This document shows, piece after piece, positions 53,753 through 62,560 of a stretch of DNA of 64,000 bases. Below the pieces are notes generated by a model. It ran no database searches, was not told where the DNA came from, and saw only the letters and a program-made list of their open reading frames with translations. The stretch comes from Intrasporangium oryzae NRRL B-24470 (lineage in GTDB: Bacteria; Actinomycetota; Actinomycetes; Actinomycetales; Dermatophilaceae). The stretch is taken from positions 1-64,000 of the forward strand of contig NZ_AWSA01000006.1 in NCBI RefSeq assembly GCF_000576595.1, written 5' to 3'. The stretch's first letter is position 1. Every line of letters starts with the position of its first letter. A program made the translations under genes and the position numbers.

Positions 53753-55323
53753 CGGACCACCGGCCGCAGGCCCGCCGCCGCCGCGACCGCGCGCAGGGCT
53801 GCCGCCGCCTTGTTGACCGTCTCCTCGAACTCGAGGTGCGGGACGGAGTCGGCGACGATGCCGGCGCCGGCCTGGACGTGCGCCAGGCCGTCCTTGACCA
53901 GGGCGGTGCGGATCGCGATGGCCATGTCGAGGTCGCCGGCGAAGTCGAGGTAGCCGACGACGCCGCCGTAGAGCCCGCGGCGGAGCCCCTCGTAGTGGTC
54001 GATGAGGGCCATGGCCCGCGGCTTCGGCGCGCCGGACAGCGTCCCGGCGGGGAAGGTCGCGACGAGGGCGTCGTAGGCGCTGCGGTCGGGCCGCAGCTCA
54101 CCGACCACCGTCGACTCGATGTGCATGATGTGGCTGTAGCGGCGGATCGACATGAAGTCGACCGTGTCGACCGTGCCGGCCCGGCAGATCCGCTGGAGGT
54201 CGTTGCGGGCGAGGTCGACGAGCATGAGGTGCTCGGCCCGCTCCTTCGTGTCGGCCAGGAGCTCCTCTGCGAGGTGCGCGTCGTGGTCGGGCGTCTTTCC
54301 CCGCGGCCGGGAGCCGGCGATCGGATGGGTGATCGCCTGCCGCCCGGTCACCTTGATCAACGCCTCGGGGCTCGACCCGACGATGTCGTAGGACGACCCG
54401 TCGGGGTGCGGCAGCCGGAGCAGGTACATGTAGGGGCTCGGGTTGCTCACCCGGAGCGCCCGGTACACGTCGAGCGAGTCGGCCGGGCACGGGACCGTGA
54501 AGCGCTGCGAGACGACGATCTGGAATGCCTCGCCCGCCCGGATGGCCTCCTTGGCGTCCTCGACCATCGACTCGAACTGCTCCTGGGTGTGGCTGCTCAC
54601 GGGCTCGCTCACGGCGGGCTCGATCGTGGCCACCGTGCTCGGTGCGGGCGCCGCGAGCTCCTCGGTCATCCGGTCGAGCCGGGCCACGGCGTCGGCCCAC
54701 GCGTCCTCGATGCGCTCGTCGGTGGCGTCGTGGTTGACCGCGTTCGCGACGAGCAGGAGGGAGCCGTCGCTGTGGTCGAAGACCGCGAGGTCGGTGGCGA
54801 GCATCATGGCGACCTCGGGCACGCCGAGCTCGTCGCGGCCCTCGTCGGGGACCGCCTCCCAACGGCGCACGGCGTCGTAGGTGATGGCGCCGACGAGGCC
54901 GCCCGTCAGCGGCGGCAGTCCCGCGATGCGCGGCGTCGCGAGCGCGGCGACCGTGTCGCGGATGGCGGCCGTCGGGTCGCCGGCGAGCGGGAGCCCGACG
55001 GGCGGTTCGCCGATCCAGTGGACCTGCCCGTCGCACTCGGTCAGCGTTGCCGCGGAGCGGGCGCCGACGATGGAGTAGCGCGACCAGACCCCACCGTGCT
55101 CGGCCGACTCGAGCAGGAACGTCCCCGGCGCGTCCTTGGCGAGCTTGCGGTAGACCCCCACCGGGGTCTCGGCGTCGGCCAGGACGCGACGAACGACCGG
55201 GATGACCCGCCGGTGCTCGAGGGCGAGCTCGGTGAAGACCTCGAGGCTCGGCCAGGTCCGCCCCCACGCGAGGTCGGCGTGCGGTGCGAGGCTGGCATCG
55301 GGTGAGAGTGTCGGGTCGGGCAC
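53749..55323 (-). CDS. trpE: Anthranilate synthase component I
   Basis: 524 residues. Makes anthranilate from chorismate with ammonia delivered by TrpG, which is not encoded here. The chorismate-binding domain is complete: FQIVVSQRFTVPCPADSLD, PSPYMYLLRL, HPIAGSRPRGKTPDHDAHL, ATFPAGTLSGAPKPRAMALI and GGVVGYLDFAGD. The N-terminal LLESAEHGGVWSRYSIVG matches the usual Trp-binding LLES feedback site. The GTG at 55323 lacks a ribosome-binding site and lies 6 nt after GACAAT (55335-55330), so the gene may be leaderless, leaving little room for a leader-peptide attenuator. Confidence 0.96.
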   Translation of the reverse strand: MPDPTLSPDASLAPHADLAWGRTWPSLEVFTELALEHRRVIPVVRRVLADAETPVGVYRKLAKDAPGTFLLESAEHGGVWSRYSIVGARSAATLTECDGQVHWIGEPPVGLPLAGDPTAAIRDTVAALATPRIAGLPPLTGGLVGAITYDAVRRWEAVPDEGRDELGVPEVAMMLATDLAVFDHSDGSLLLVANAVNHDATDERIEDAWADAVARLDRMTEELAAPAPSTVATIEPAVSEPVSSHTQEQFESMVEDAKEAIRAGEAFQIVVSQRFTVPCPADSLDVYRALRVSNPSPYMYLLRLPHPDGSSYDIVGSSPEALIKVTGRQAITHPIAGSRPRGKTPDHDAHLAEELLADTKERAEHLMLVDLARNDLQRICRAGTVDTVDFMSIRRYSHIMHIESTVVGELRPDRSAYDALVATFPAGTLSGAPKPRAMALIDHYEGLRRGLYGGVVGYLDFAGDLDMAIAIRTALVKDGLAHVQAGAGIVADSVPHLEFEETVNKAAAALRAVAAAAGLRPVVR

Positions 55324-55408
55324 GGGGACATTGTCGCCCACGTGCCGGCGGCCCGGACCGGCGGCTCGGGTGGCGGGACGGCCCACGAGGGCGACTCCCG
55401 GAGGCCAC

Positions 55409-55448
55409 TCACGTGACGTCTCGTGTGATGGCTCACGTGGTGGCTCAC
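55409..55448. promoter_or_regulatory. Repeated CACGTG elements upstream of trpE
   Basis: Two CACGTG palindromes (55410-55415 and 55434-55439, 24 bp centre to centre) stand within a partly repeated sequence (TGATGGCTCACG followed by TGGTGGCTCACG). Their place 85-125 bp upstream of trpE suits a regulator binding site; the regulator is unknown. Confidence 0.35.
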
Positions 55449-55501
55449 GGGAAGACCCCTGCCGGACCGCGGCGCCGCAGCGGCGGGGACCCCAGGGGCG
55501 C

Positions 55502-55885
55502 TCAGCCCGAGGCGCGTTCGGGCTCCCCTACCGCGGCAGGCAGGACGCGCGCGTCGAAGCACGTCCGGTCGCCGGTGTGGCACGCGGCACCGACCTGGTC
55601 GACCGTGACGAGGAGCGCATCACCGTCGCAGTCGAGGCGCACGCCCTTGACCCACTGGACGTGACCGCTCGTGTCCCCCTTGCGCCAGTACTCCTCACGG
55701 CTGCGCGACCAGAAGGTCACCCGCCCCTCGGTGAGGGTCCGCCGCAGGGCCTCGTCGTCCATCCACCCGACCATGAGCACCTCACCGGTGTCGTGCTGCT
55801 GCACGACGGCGGCCACGAGGCCGCGCGCGTCACGCTTCAGCAGGTCGGAGATCGCCGGGTCCAGCTCGGGGGTCGCTTCGCTCAC
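55502..55885 (-). CDS. hisI: Phosphoribosyl-AMP cyclohydrolase
   Basis: 127 residues, monofunctional (no HisE domain). Opens the adenine ring of PR-AMP in histidine synthesis. The conserved core [28 protein letters not shown] and the zinc Cys pair in CHTGDRTCF are present. The start is probably the GTG at 55885, 7 nt after CACAAT (55898-55893); an ATG three codons upstream overlaps that box. It precedes trpE, 178 bp away, in the usual actinobacterial order. Confidence 0.95.
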   Translation of the reverse strand: MSEATPELDPAISDLLKRDARGLVAAVVQQHDTGEVLMVGWMDDEALRRTLTEGRVTFWSRSREEYWRKGDTSGHVQWVKGVRLDCDGDALLVTVDQVGAACHTGDRTCFDARVLPAAVGEPERASG

Positions 55886-55926
55886 CCGCACCATTGTGCC
55901 GCCCCCACCCCCGCGGTCCGGACGGG

Positions 55927-56016
55927 CCGTATGCCGTCGAGCCGGCTCAGCCGCAGGCCGCACGGCCGCGGGGGCGCCCGCCAGCGTGTCCCGGGGACGG
56001 GCCCCCCGGCATACGG
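55927..56016. repeat. Inverted pair of GTATGCCG motifs between two same-strand genes
   Basis: CCGTATGCCG (55927-55936) and CGGCATACGG (56007-56016) are exact inverted copies 70 bp apart, in the gap between the ABC exporter gene and hisI. The remainder of the 148-bp gap is very GC-rich; apart from the hisI -10 (55893-55898) I see no other element. Confidence 0.7.
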
Positions 56017-56033
56017 GACGAGAGGTGCGGCGG

Positions 56034-57845
56034 TCAGACGGCCTGCTGCTGCGCCACCCACGAGTCGTGAAGCTTCGAGTAGACCCCGCCGAGCCGGACG
56101 AGCTCGCTGTGGGGGCCACGCTCGACGATGCGCCCGGCGTCGACGACGATCACCTCGTCGGCGGCCTGGGCCGTCGAGAGGCGGTGCGCGATGGCGATCG
56201 AGGTGCGCCCGCGGGTCAGCGAGTCGAGCGCGCGCTGGAGCCGCACCTCGGTGCTCGGGTCGACGGCCGAGGTCGCCTCGTCGAGGACGAGGAGGTCGGG
56301 GTCCGCGAGGTAGGCCCGGGCGAGGGCGACGAGCTGGCGCTCCCCCGCCGAGAGCGACTCGCCGCGCTGCCCGACCTCGGTCATCAGCCCCAGCGGCATC
56401 GTCGCGACCCACGGCGCGAGCCCCAGATCGGCCAGGGTGCGCTCGACATCCTCGGTGCTCGCCTCGGGACGACCGAAGCGCACGTTGTCGAGCAGCGTGC
56501 CCTCGAAGAGGAAGCCCTCCTGCGGCACGAGCACGACCCGCTGGCGCAGCGACGAGAAGCGGATCGTGTCGAGGTCGGTGCCGTCGAGGAGGACACGGCC
56601 CGAGGTGGGGTCCATGAGCCGCGTCAGCAGCTTGGCGAGCGTCGACTTGCCCGAGCCGGTCTCACCGACGATCGCGACCCGGCTGCGCGGGGCGATCGTG
56701 AGGTCGATGTCGTGCAGCACCTGCTCGCCGCCCGGGTAGGAGAAGCCCACGCCGCTGAACTGCACGGTGATCGGACCTCGCGGCAGCTCGACACCGTCGT
56801 CGGCTGGGTCGGAGACGTCGGCCGGGGTGTCGATGATGCCGATGACGCGGCGCCAGCCGGCGACGGCGTTCTGCATCTCGTTGAGGATCTCGGTGGCCTG
56901 CTGGACCGGCATGGTGAAGAGGTTGACGAGGAAGAGGAAGGCGAGCAGCTCGCCCAGCGTGAGCCGGCCGTTCACCGCCAGCACGGTGCCGACGACGAGC
57001 ACCACGGCGGTCGTGAGACCCGAGACGAGCTGCCCCGACGTGAAGGCGACGACGGAGCGCGCCTGGGCGCCGATGGCGGCCTTGCGGTGCGCCTCGACGG
57101 AGGCGTCGATGCGCGCCGCCGTGCGGTCCTCGACACCGTAGGCGCGGATCGCCTGGGCGCCGACGACCGCCTCGGAGATCGCGCCGAGCATGTCGCCGAC
57201 CCGCTCGCGCACCTTCGTGTAGGCCTGCCCGACGATGCCCTGGAACCTGCGGATGATGATGAAGAGCGGCACGAAGCACAGCCACACGACGAGGGCGAGC
57301 GGTGGGCTGTAGACGACCATGAGCACCGTCGCGAGCGTGATCTGCGCGACGTTGATCATCAGCATCAGGCCGCCGAACTGGACGAACATCGAGATCGTGT
57401 CGACGTCGGACGTCACGCGCGAGACGAGCGAGCCGCGGCGCTCGGTGTTCTGAGTCAGCATCGCGAGGTCGTGGATGTGGCGGAACGCCTTGAGCCGCAA
57501 GGTCGACAGGCCGTTCTCGGACGCGCGGAAGAGTCGCACGTTGACGAAGTTGGCCGAGACCGCGGTGACGGCGACGCCGACGAGCGCGACCCCGATGTAG
57601 ACCGCCACCACTCCCGCGTCGGGGCCACCTGCGGCGAGGATGCCCTCATCGGTGATCCGCTGGACGACGAAGGGCACGAGCACCCGTCCGAGGGTCGAGA
57701 GCACCGCGAGGCACACGGTGACCCAGATGCCCCTGCTCAGCTCGGGAGACAGCTGCAGCCCACGCTTGAGGGTGTCGCCGGTCGACATCTCCTTGCCCGT
57801 CGCGACCCCGTGGTGCTCGACGAGGGCCTGGGACCGCATGCTCAT
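56034..57845 (-). CDS. ABC exporter half-transporter, catalytically complete NBD
   Basis: 603 residues: six-helix exporter domain (about 25-320) then an ATPase domain. Walker [10 protein letters not shown]-loop [18 protein letters not shown], Walker [13 protein letters not shown] with the catalytic Glu, and switch His in [12 protein letters not shown] are canonical. The signature is LSAGERQ instead of LSGGQ. It overlaps the 630-aa partner's stop by 4 nt, so both make a heterodimer. Relatives (Rv1272c/Rv1273c, BmrCD, TM287/288 type) export lipids or drugs; the substrate is unknown. Confidence 0.92.
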   Translation of the reverse strand: MSMRSQALVEHHGVATGKEMSTGDTLKRGLQLSPELSRGIWVTVCLAVLSTLGRVLVPFVVQRITDEGILAAGGPDAGVVAVYIGVALVGVAVTAVSANFVNVRLFRASENGLSTLRLKAFRHIHDLAMLTQNTERRGSLVSRVTSDVDTISMFVQFGGLMLMINVAQITLATVLMVVYSPPLALVVWLCFVPLFIIIRRFQGIVGQAYTKVRERVGDMLGAISEAVVGAQAIRAYGVEDRTAARIDASVEAHRKAAIGAQARSVVAFTSGQLVSGLTTAVVLVVGTVLAVNGRLTLGELLAFLFLVNLFTMPVQQATEILNEMQNAVAGWRRVIGIIDTPADVSDPADDGVELPRGPITVQFSGVGFSYPGGEQVLHDIDLTIAPRSRVAIVGETGSGKSTLAKLLTRLMDPTSGRVLLDGTDLDTIRFSSLRQRVVLVPQEGFLFEGTLLDNVRFGRPEASTEDVERTLADLGLAPWVATMPLGLMTEVGQRGESLSAGERQLVALARAYLADPDLLVLDEATSAVDPSTEVRLQRALDSLTRGRTSIAIAHRLSTAQAADEVIVVDAGRIVERGPHSELVRLGGVYSKLHDSWVAQQQAV

Positions 57846-59734
57846 CGCGACACCTCCTCGACCCGGTCACGCCGCGTCTCTCCCTCGGTGTAGTCGTCGT
57901 CGAAGTCGGCGCCGATGTCGTCGTCCTCGCTCGCGAGCGCTGCCCGCTCGGCCGCCTCGCGGGCGTATGCCGTCACGAGCCGTTCGTAGCCGGCGCACCG
58001 TTCGAGCAGCTCGGCGTGCGTGCCGTGGTCGAGGACGCGGCCGCCCTCGAGGTAGACCACCTCGTCGGCGAGCAGGATCGTCGCCATCCGGTAGGCGACG
58101 ACGACAACCGTCGTGCCGGAGCTCGCCTCTCGCAGGCGGGAGAGGATGGCCTGCTCGACGCTCGGGTCGACCGCCGACGTGGCGTCGTCGAGGATGAGCA
58201 GCTGCGGCTCGCGGATGATGGCCCGGGCGAGGGCGATGCGCTGGCGCTGGCCGCCGGAGAGGCTCGCGCCGCGCTCGCCGACGTGGGTGTCGAGGGCTTC
58301 GGGCAGTCGGTCGACGAAGCCGGCGCCCTGTGCGACGTTGAGGGCGCGCCACACGGCCTCGTCGTCGTGCGGGGCACCGAGTGTCACGTTGCCGCGCACG
58401 CTGTCGTCGAACATGAACGTCTGCTGGGCCACGAGGGCGGCGACCTCGCTGACGCCGCCCCGGCGCACCTCGCGCAGGTCGATGCCGTCGACGAGCACCG
58501 CACCGGTGTCGGGGTCGACGAGGCGCATCATGAGGTTGGCCAGCGTGGACTTGCCGCTGCCGGTGGGCCCGACGACGGCGACCGTGGCGCCGGGGGCCAC
58601 GTCGAGCGTCACGTCGACGAGGGCCGGGTTGTGGTCGATCTCGCCCGACTCGCTCTCGATCTCGTAGGCGTAGGCGAGCTGCTCGGCCTGCAACCGGCTC
58701 GAGCGGCCGTGCGGCAGCGAGCGGTCGCCGTAGGTCATGCTGCCTTCGGCCTCGAGCACCGCCGACACGCGCTTCCAGCCGACGACGGCGCGGGGCAGCT
58801 CGGCCAGCACCCACCCGAGTGCGCGCACCGGGAAGGCGAGGATGGAGAAGAGGTAGGCGACCTGGACGACCTGGCCGGCCGTGAGGTAGCCGCTGCTGAC
58901 TCGAAGGGTGCCGACGAAGAGGACCGCGAGGGTGCCGATGGTCGGGATCGCCTCGATGGCCGGGTCGAAGCGACCGCGGGTGCGGCCGACCTCGATGTTG
59001 GCGTCGCGAAGCGCGTGGGTCACCTCGCGGAAGCGCTCGGCCTCGTGGTCCTCGCGCCCGAGCGACTTGACGATGAGCGCGGCCTCGAAGCTCTCGTGGG
59101 CCACCTCCGAGACGTCCGCCCGCAGCTGCTGGGCCAGGGTCACCTTCGGCGACATGGCGCGCTGGAAGGCGACGTTGGCGAGGAAGAGCATGGGGAAGAC
59201 CGTGAGCCCGACGACGGCCAGCCACGGGTCGATGAACATCATCTGCACGATGCCGAACGCGAGCATGACGACGACGCCGAGCGCCATCGGCAGCGGCGCG
59301 AAGACGTTCCACGTCGCCTCGACGTCGGCGTTCGCATTGGAGAGGAGCTGGCCCGACGGGTGTCGGTGGTGCCACGACAGCGGCAGCCGGAGGTACTGGC
59401 GCGTCACCTTCTGGCGGTACATCGCGCCGAGGTTGAACATCGCAACGCCGCCGGCCAGCCGTCGCCCGATGACGCCGATGACGGTCACGAGGACGACGAT
59501 GGCCATCACGCCGCCGATGGTCCAGAGCTGCTGGGGCGTGACGGTGCCCGCCGCGATCGCCGGCGAGATCTCGTGCTCGACGACCCACCCGATGGTCCAG
59601 GCCGTCATGCCGGTCATGACGCCGTAGATGACGCTGCCGAGGACGGCGAGCGAGAACCACCGCGGCTGGCCCTTGATGCCACGGGCGATGACGGACAGGC
59701 CTTCTCGAAGCGTTGAGGTGGCAGGGCTGGTCAC
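57842..59734 (-). CDS. ABC exporter half-transporter, degenerate NBD
   Basis: 630 residues with six helices (about 25-330) and one ATPase domain. Walker A GPTGSGKS and signature LSGGQRQ are canonical. Walker B reads LLILDDATSAVD (Asp instead of the catalytic Glu) and the switch His is replaced by Tyr in VVAYRMAT. Such changes mark the non-hydrolysing site of heterodimeric exporters; the complementary LSAGE signature is in the partner. The C-terminal 50 residues are acidic. GTG start with CGGGAG upstream. First gene of the pair. Confidence 0.92.
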   Translation of the reverse strand: MTSPATSTLREGLSVIARGIKGQPRWFSLAVLGSVIYGVMTGMTAWTIGWVVEHEISPAIAAGTVTPQQLWTIGGVMAIVVLVTVIGVIGRRLAGGVAMFNLGAMYRQKVTRQYLRLPLSWHHRHPSGQLLSNANADVEATWNVFAPLPMALGVVVMLAFGIVQMMFIDPWLAVVGLTVFPMLFLANVAFQRAMSPKVTLAQQLRADVSEVAHESFEAALIVKSLGREDHEAERFREVTHALRDANIEVGRTRGRFDPAIEAIPTIGTLAVLFVGTLRVSSGYLTAGQVVQVAYLFSILAFPVRALGWVLAELPRAVVGWKRVSAVLEAEGSMTYGDRSLPHGRSSRLQAEQLAYAYEIESESGEIDHNPALVDVTLDVAPGATVAVVGPTGSGKSTLANLMMRLVDPDTGAVLVDGIDLREVRRGGVSEVAALVAQQTFMFDDSVRGNVTLGAPHDDEAVWRALNVAQGAGFVDRLPEALDTHVGERGASLSGGQRQRIALARAIIREPQLLILDDATSAVDPSVEQAILSRLREASSGTTVVVVAYRMATILLADEVVYLEGGRVLDHGTHAELLERCAGYERLVTAYAREAAERAALASEDDDIGADFDDDYTEGETRRDRVEEVSR

Positions 59735-59840
59735 GTGTCTGGCTCCCGGGGGTCGACGTGGTGCGCACGGTCTTGTGAACGACCATCAAGACTCTCACGG
59801 ACCACCGACACCGATCCGACCGGGCGCATCCGACGGTCGC

Positions 59841-60407
59841 TCAGGCCTCGAAGGCCGAGCCGCCCCCGTGCCCCTGGCGACCGGGGCTCGAGGACGTGCT
59901 GACCCAGTAGCGCCGGAACCCGCCGTTGACGTCCTCGAGGACACCACCGGCCCCTTCGATCGTCCGCGCCGAGGCGACGTTGTCCTCCTCGCACGTGACG
60001 AGGACGGCCTCGATGCCCCGCCGGGCGGCGAGCGCCAGGGCCAGCCCGAGCGCCGCGCGGGCGACACCCCTGCGTCGGGAACCCGGCTCGACGGCATACC
60101 CGATGTGACCACCCGTCGCGCGGAGGAACGCGTTGAGCTCGTGGCGCACGGCGATGGTGCCGACGACCTTCCCGTCCTCGACGATCCAGCGGTTCGAGCT
60201 CGGCACCCGACCCTCGGGCAGGTGCGCCCCGGGCCGCTCCAGGTGCCCGAGCCAGTCGACCCAGAGCCCGAAGGCGTCAGCGTCGCGCAGGACCTCGCGG
60301 TCGGAGGGTCGGTAGCTCGACCCGTGGATCGTCTCGTCGCCGAAGGCGTCCACCATCGCCCACCACGAGTCGGCGAGATCGACGGTCGGCCGGACGAGCT
60401 CGATCAT
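59841..60407 (-). CDS. GNAT-family N-acetyltransferase
   Basis: 188 residues, RimJ/RimL-like. VGTIAVRHELNAFLRATGGHIGYAVEPGSRRRGVARAAL includes the acetyl-CoA loop RRRGVARA, followed by EAVLVTCEEDNVASARTIEGAGGVLED. The N-terminal half recalls predicted acetyltransferases that act on small molecules or drugs. The ATG is 6 nt after TAGGGT (60419-60414), leaderless. It is divergent from the TIGR03085 gene. Confidence 0.88.
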   Translation of the reverse strand: MIELVRPTVDLADSWWAMVDAFGDETIHGSSYRPSDREVLRDADAFGLWVDWLGHLERPGAHLPEGRVPSSNRWIVEDGKVVGTIAVRHELNAFLRATGGHIGYAVEPGSRRRGVARAALGLALALAARRGIEAVLVTCEEDNVASARTIEGAGGVLEDVNGGFRRYWVSTSSSPGRQGHGGGSAFEA

Positions 60408-60480
60408 GGTTCGACCCTATGCGTGCCCGGGGCGGCCCTCCACCCCGGACGATCCGCAGCCCTCCTGAGAGGATGCGGTC

Positions 60481-61122
60481 ATGACACGCCACGCGAAGTC
60501 CGAACGACTCCTGCTCTGCGACGAGCTCGACCGCATCGGTCCCGACGCGCCGACGCTCTGCGAGGGCTGGGACACCGCCGACCTCGCGGCCCACCTCTAC
60601 ATCCGCGAGCACCGGCCCGACCTCGAGGCCGGCCGGATCGTCCCCTTCCTCAGCGACCGGCGCGATCGCGAGCAGCACCGGATCGCCGACGCCGACTTCC
60701 CGGGGCTCGTCGCGCGCGTGCGCGCCGGTGCCCCCGCGTGGAACCCGATGTCCCGCCCCCGCATCGACGAGCTCGCCAACCTCATCGAGTTCTTCGTCCA
60801 CCACGAGGACGTCCGACGCGCCCAGCCGGGCTGGACAGCCCGCCGGCTTCCCGCCGACCTCGAGCGGGCGCTCTGGACGGCCATGCGTCGCAGCGCCCGG
60901 CTCATGTACCGCAAGGCGCCCACGGGGATCGTCCTCATCGCCCCGGGGCTCGGTCGGTATGCCGCGAAGCTGCCCGACGCCCACGGCACCGTCATCGTGC
61001 GCGGCGAACCGGGCGAGCTCATCCTCTTCAGCTACGGCAGGACCGACGTGGCGAAGGTGTCGCTCGAAGGCGAGCCTGACGACGTCGCCGCGCTCCGCGG
61101 CTCGAAGCTCGGGATCGGCTGA
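60481..61122 (+). CDS. TIGR03085-family protein (mycothiol/DinB-like four-helix fold)
   Basis: 213 residues. SERLLLCDELDRIGPDAPTLCEGWDTADLAAHLYIREHRPD is the MDMPI/DinB N-terminal helix bundle, with the metal-type His residues in AAHLYIREH and FFVHHEDVRRA. The C-terminal part is a short sterol-carrier-like fold. The actinobacterial family TIGR03085 is of unknown function; relatives use mycothiol. GAGAGGA lies 5-6 nt before the ATG. Confidence 0.87.
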   Translation: MTRHAKSERLLLCDELDRIGPDAPTLCEGWDTADLAAHLYIREHRPDLEAGRIVPFLSDRRDREQHRIADADFPGLVARVRAGAPAWNPMSRPRIDELANLIEFFVHHEDVRRAQPGWTARRLPADLERALWTAMRRSARLMYRKAPTGIVLIAPGLGRYAAKLPDAHGTVIVRGEPGELILFSYGRTDVAKVSLEGEPDDVAALRGSKLGIG

Positions 61123-61161
61123 CCGACCGGCCAACGCAGCGCGAAGGACCCGGCCGCGCCC

Positions 61162-61935
61162 TCAGCGGACCGTGACGCCGGCGGCGCGCAGGGCCTCCTT
61201 GACCTCGCCGACAGTCAGCTCGCGGAAGTGGAACACGCTCGCGGCCAGGACGGCGTCGGCCCCGGCCTCGACGGCGGGCGCGAAGTGCTCGACCCTGCCC
61301 GCCCCGCCGCTCGCGATGATGGGGACGGACACGGCGGCCCGCACCCGGCGGATGAGCTCGAGGTCGTAGCCGTCCTTGGTGCCGTCGGCGTCCATCGAGT
61401 TGAGCAGGATCTCGCCGGCCCCGAGCTCGGCGGCCCGGGCGCACCACTCGATCGCGTCGAGGTCGACCGGGGTGCGGCCGCCGTGGGTCGTCATGACGAA
61501 GTCGCCGGTCGGTCGGCCGTCGTCGCCCAGGCGTCGGCGGACGTCGGCGGACAGGACGAGGACCTGCGCACCGAACCGCCCCGCGATCTCCGAGATCAGC
61601 TCGGGCCGCGCGATGGCCGCGGTGTTGACGCCGACCTTGTCGGCACCCGCGCGCAGGAGCCGGTCGACGTCGTCGACGGAGCGCACTCCCCCGCCGACGG
61701 TGAGCGGGATGAAGACCTGCTCGGCGGTGCGGCGCACGACGTCATAGGTCGTCTCCCGGTCGCCGCTGCTCGCCGTGACGTCGAGGAAGGTCAGCTCGTC
61801 GACGCCCTGCTCGTCGTAGAGCGTGGCGAGCTCGACCGGGTCACCGGCATCGCGGAGGTTCTCGAAGTTGACGCCCTTGACGACCCGTCCGTTGTCGACG
61901 TCGAGGCAGGCGATCACTCTCGTGGCAACGGTCAT
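61162..61935 (-). CDS. hisF: Imidazole glycerol phosphate synthase subunit HisF
   Basis: 257 residues, TIM barrel. With HisH (not in the window) it makes IGP and AICAR from PRFAR and glutamine-derived ammonia. Catalytic Asp11 is in [14 protein letters not shown] and Asp near 130 in [25 protein letters not shown] binds phosphate. The ATG is 6 nt after TACATT (61947-61942), whose box overlaps a GGCATAC motif. It is divergent from the kinase gene. Confidence 0.96.
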   Translation of the reverse strand: MTVATRVIACLDVDNGRVVKGVNFENLRDAGDPVELATLYDEQGVDELTFLDVTASSGDRETTYDVVRRTAEQVFIPLTVGGGVRSVDDVDRLLRAGADKVGVNTAAIARPELISEIAGRFGAQVLVLSADVRRRLGDDGRPTGDFVMTTHGGRTPVDLDAIEWCARAAELGAGEILLNSMDADGTKDGYDLELIRRVRAAVSVPIIASGGAGRVEHFAPAVEAGADAVLAASVFHFRELTVGEVKEALRAAGVTVR

Positions 61936-61941
61936 GGGGTC

Positions 61942-61962
61942 AATGTATGCCGCGAGTAGGGT
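61942..61962. promoter_or_regulatory. Divergent -10 boxes of hisF and the kinase gene
   Basis: TACATT (minus, 61947-61942) and TAGGGT (plus, 61957-61962) lie 9 bp apart in a 34-bp gap, each 6-7 nt before its own start codon. The two polymerases cannot bind at once, so the genes should be expressed in competition. A GTATGCC motif copy sits at 61945-61951. Confidence 0.55.
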
Positions 61963-61969
61963 CGCGCTC

Positions 61970-62557
61970 ATGTGGGACCAGATCGCGAGCCCCGCCGACC
62001 CACGGCACGTGGCCGCCGTCGTCGAGCTGGCCCGCCGGGCCGAGCCCGGTTGCGGTGACACCGTCGTCGTCGCGATAGACGGTCGCAGCGGCGCCGGCAA
62101 GACGACGCTCGCCGCGGGGGTGGCGCAGGCCCTCGCCGCGCTCGGCACCGTGGAGGTCGTCCACATGGACCACCTCTACCCGGGCTGGGAAGGTCTCTCG
62201 GCGGCACCCGGCCTGCTCGCCACGACGGTCCTCGAGCCGATCGCCCACGGCGACCCTGCGGCATACCCCGTCTGGAGCTGGGTTCGGGGCGACTGGGCGG
62301 GCACGCGGACCGTGCGACCGTCGCGCTACCTCGTCGTCGAAGGGTGCGGTTCGAGCGTCGGTCCGGCCGGTCCGTATGCCGCCGTGCGCGTCTGGATGGA
62401 GGCCGACCGACCGCTCCGGTTCCGTCGCGGCATCGACCGCGACGGCGAGACCTACGAGCCCATGTGGGAGCTCTGGGCCGCGCAGGAGGAGGCCCTCTTC
62501 GAGGACGACCGGACGAAGGCGCGTGCAGACCTCGTCCTCGACACATCTACCCTCTGA
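61970..62557 (+). CDS. P-loop kinase (uridine kinase-like fold)
   Basis: 195 residues. Walker [10 protein letters not shown] is at about 38-46, with a [14 protein letters not shown] segment (acidic metal/substrate site) and [10 protein letters not shown] as a Walker-B-like strand. The layout follows uridine kinase-like nucleoside/sugar kinases of actinobacteria, where the Asp after H-M marks substrate binding; the actual substrate is unknown. The ATG lies 7 nt after TAGGGT. The CynX-like gene starts 3 bp downstream. Confidence 0.83.
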   Translation: MWDQIASPADPRHVAAVVELARRAEPGCGDTVVVAIDGRSGAGKTTLAAGVAQALAALGTVEVVHMDHLYPGWEGLSAAPGLLATTVLEPIAHGDPAAYPVWSWVRGDWAGTRTVRPSRYLVVEGCGSSVGPAGPYAAVRVWMEADRPLRFRRGIDRDGETYEPMWELWAAQEEALFEDDRTKARADLVLDTSTL

Positions 62558-62560
62558 GGA

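Noticed and set aside
55438-55446. Tandem TGG TGG codons as part of a Trp leader
   Set aside because: They are on the plus strand, opposite to the direction of trpE transcription, and arise from the repeated TGGCTCACG sequence.
55400-55448. A His-rich peptide starting at the GTG at 55448 (minus), five His in the first dozen or so residues, as a possible his or trp leader
   Set aside because: The frame has no early stop and runs through trpE in another frame; His codons do not suit a trp attenuator, and the gene downstream is trpE rather than a his gene.
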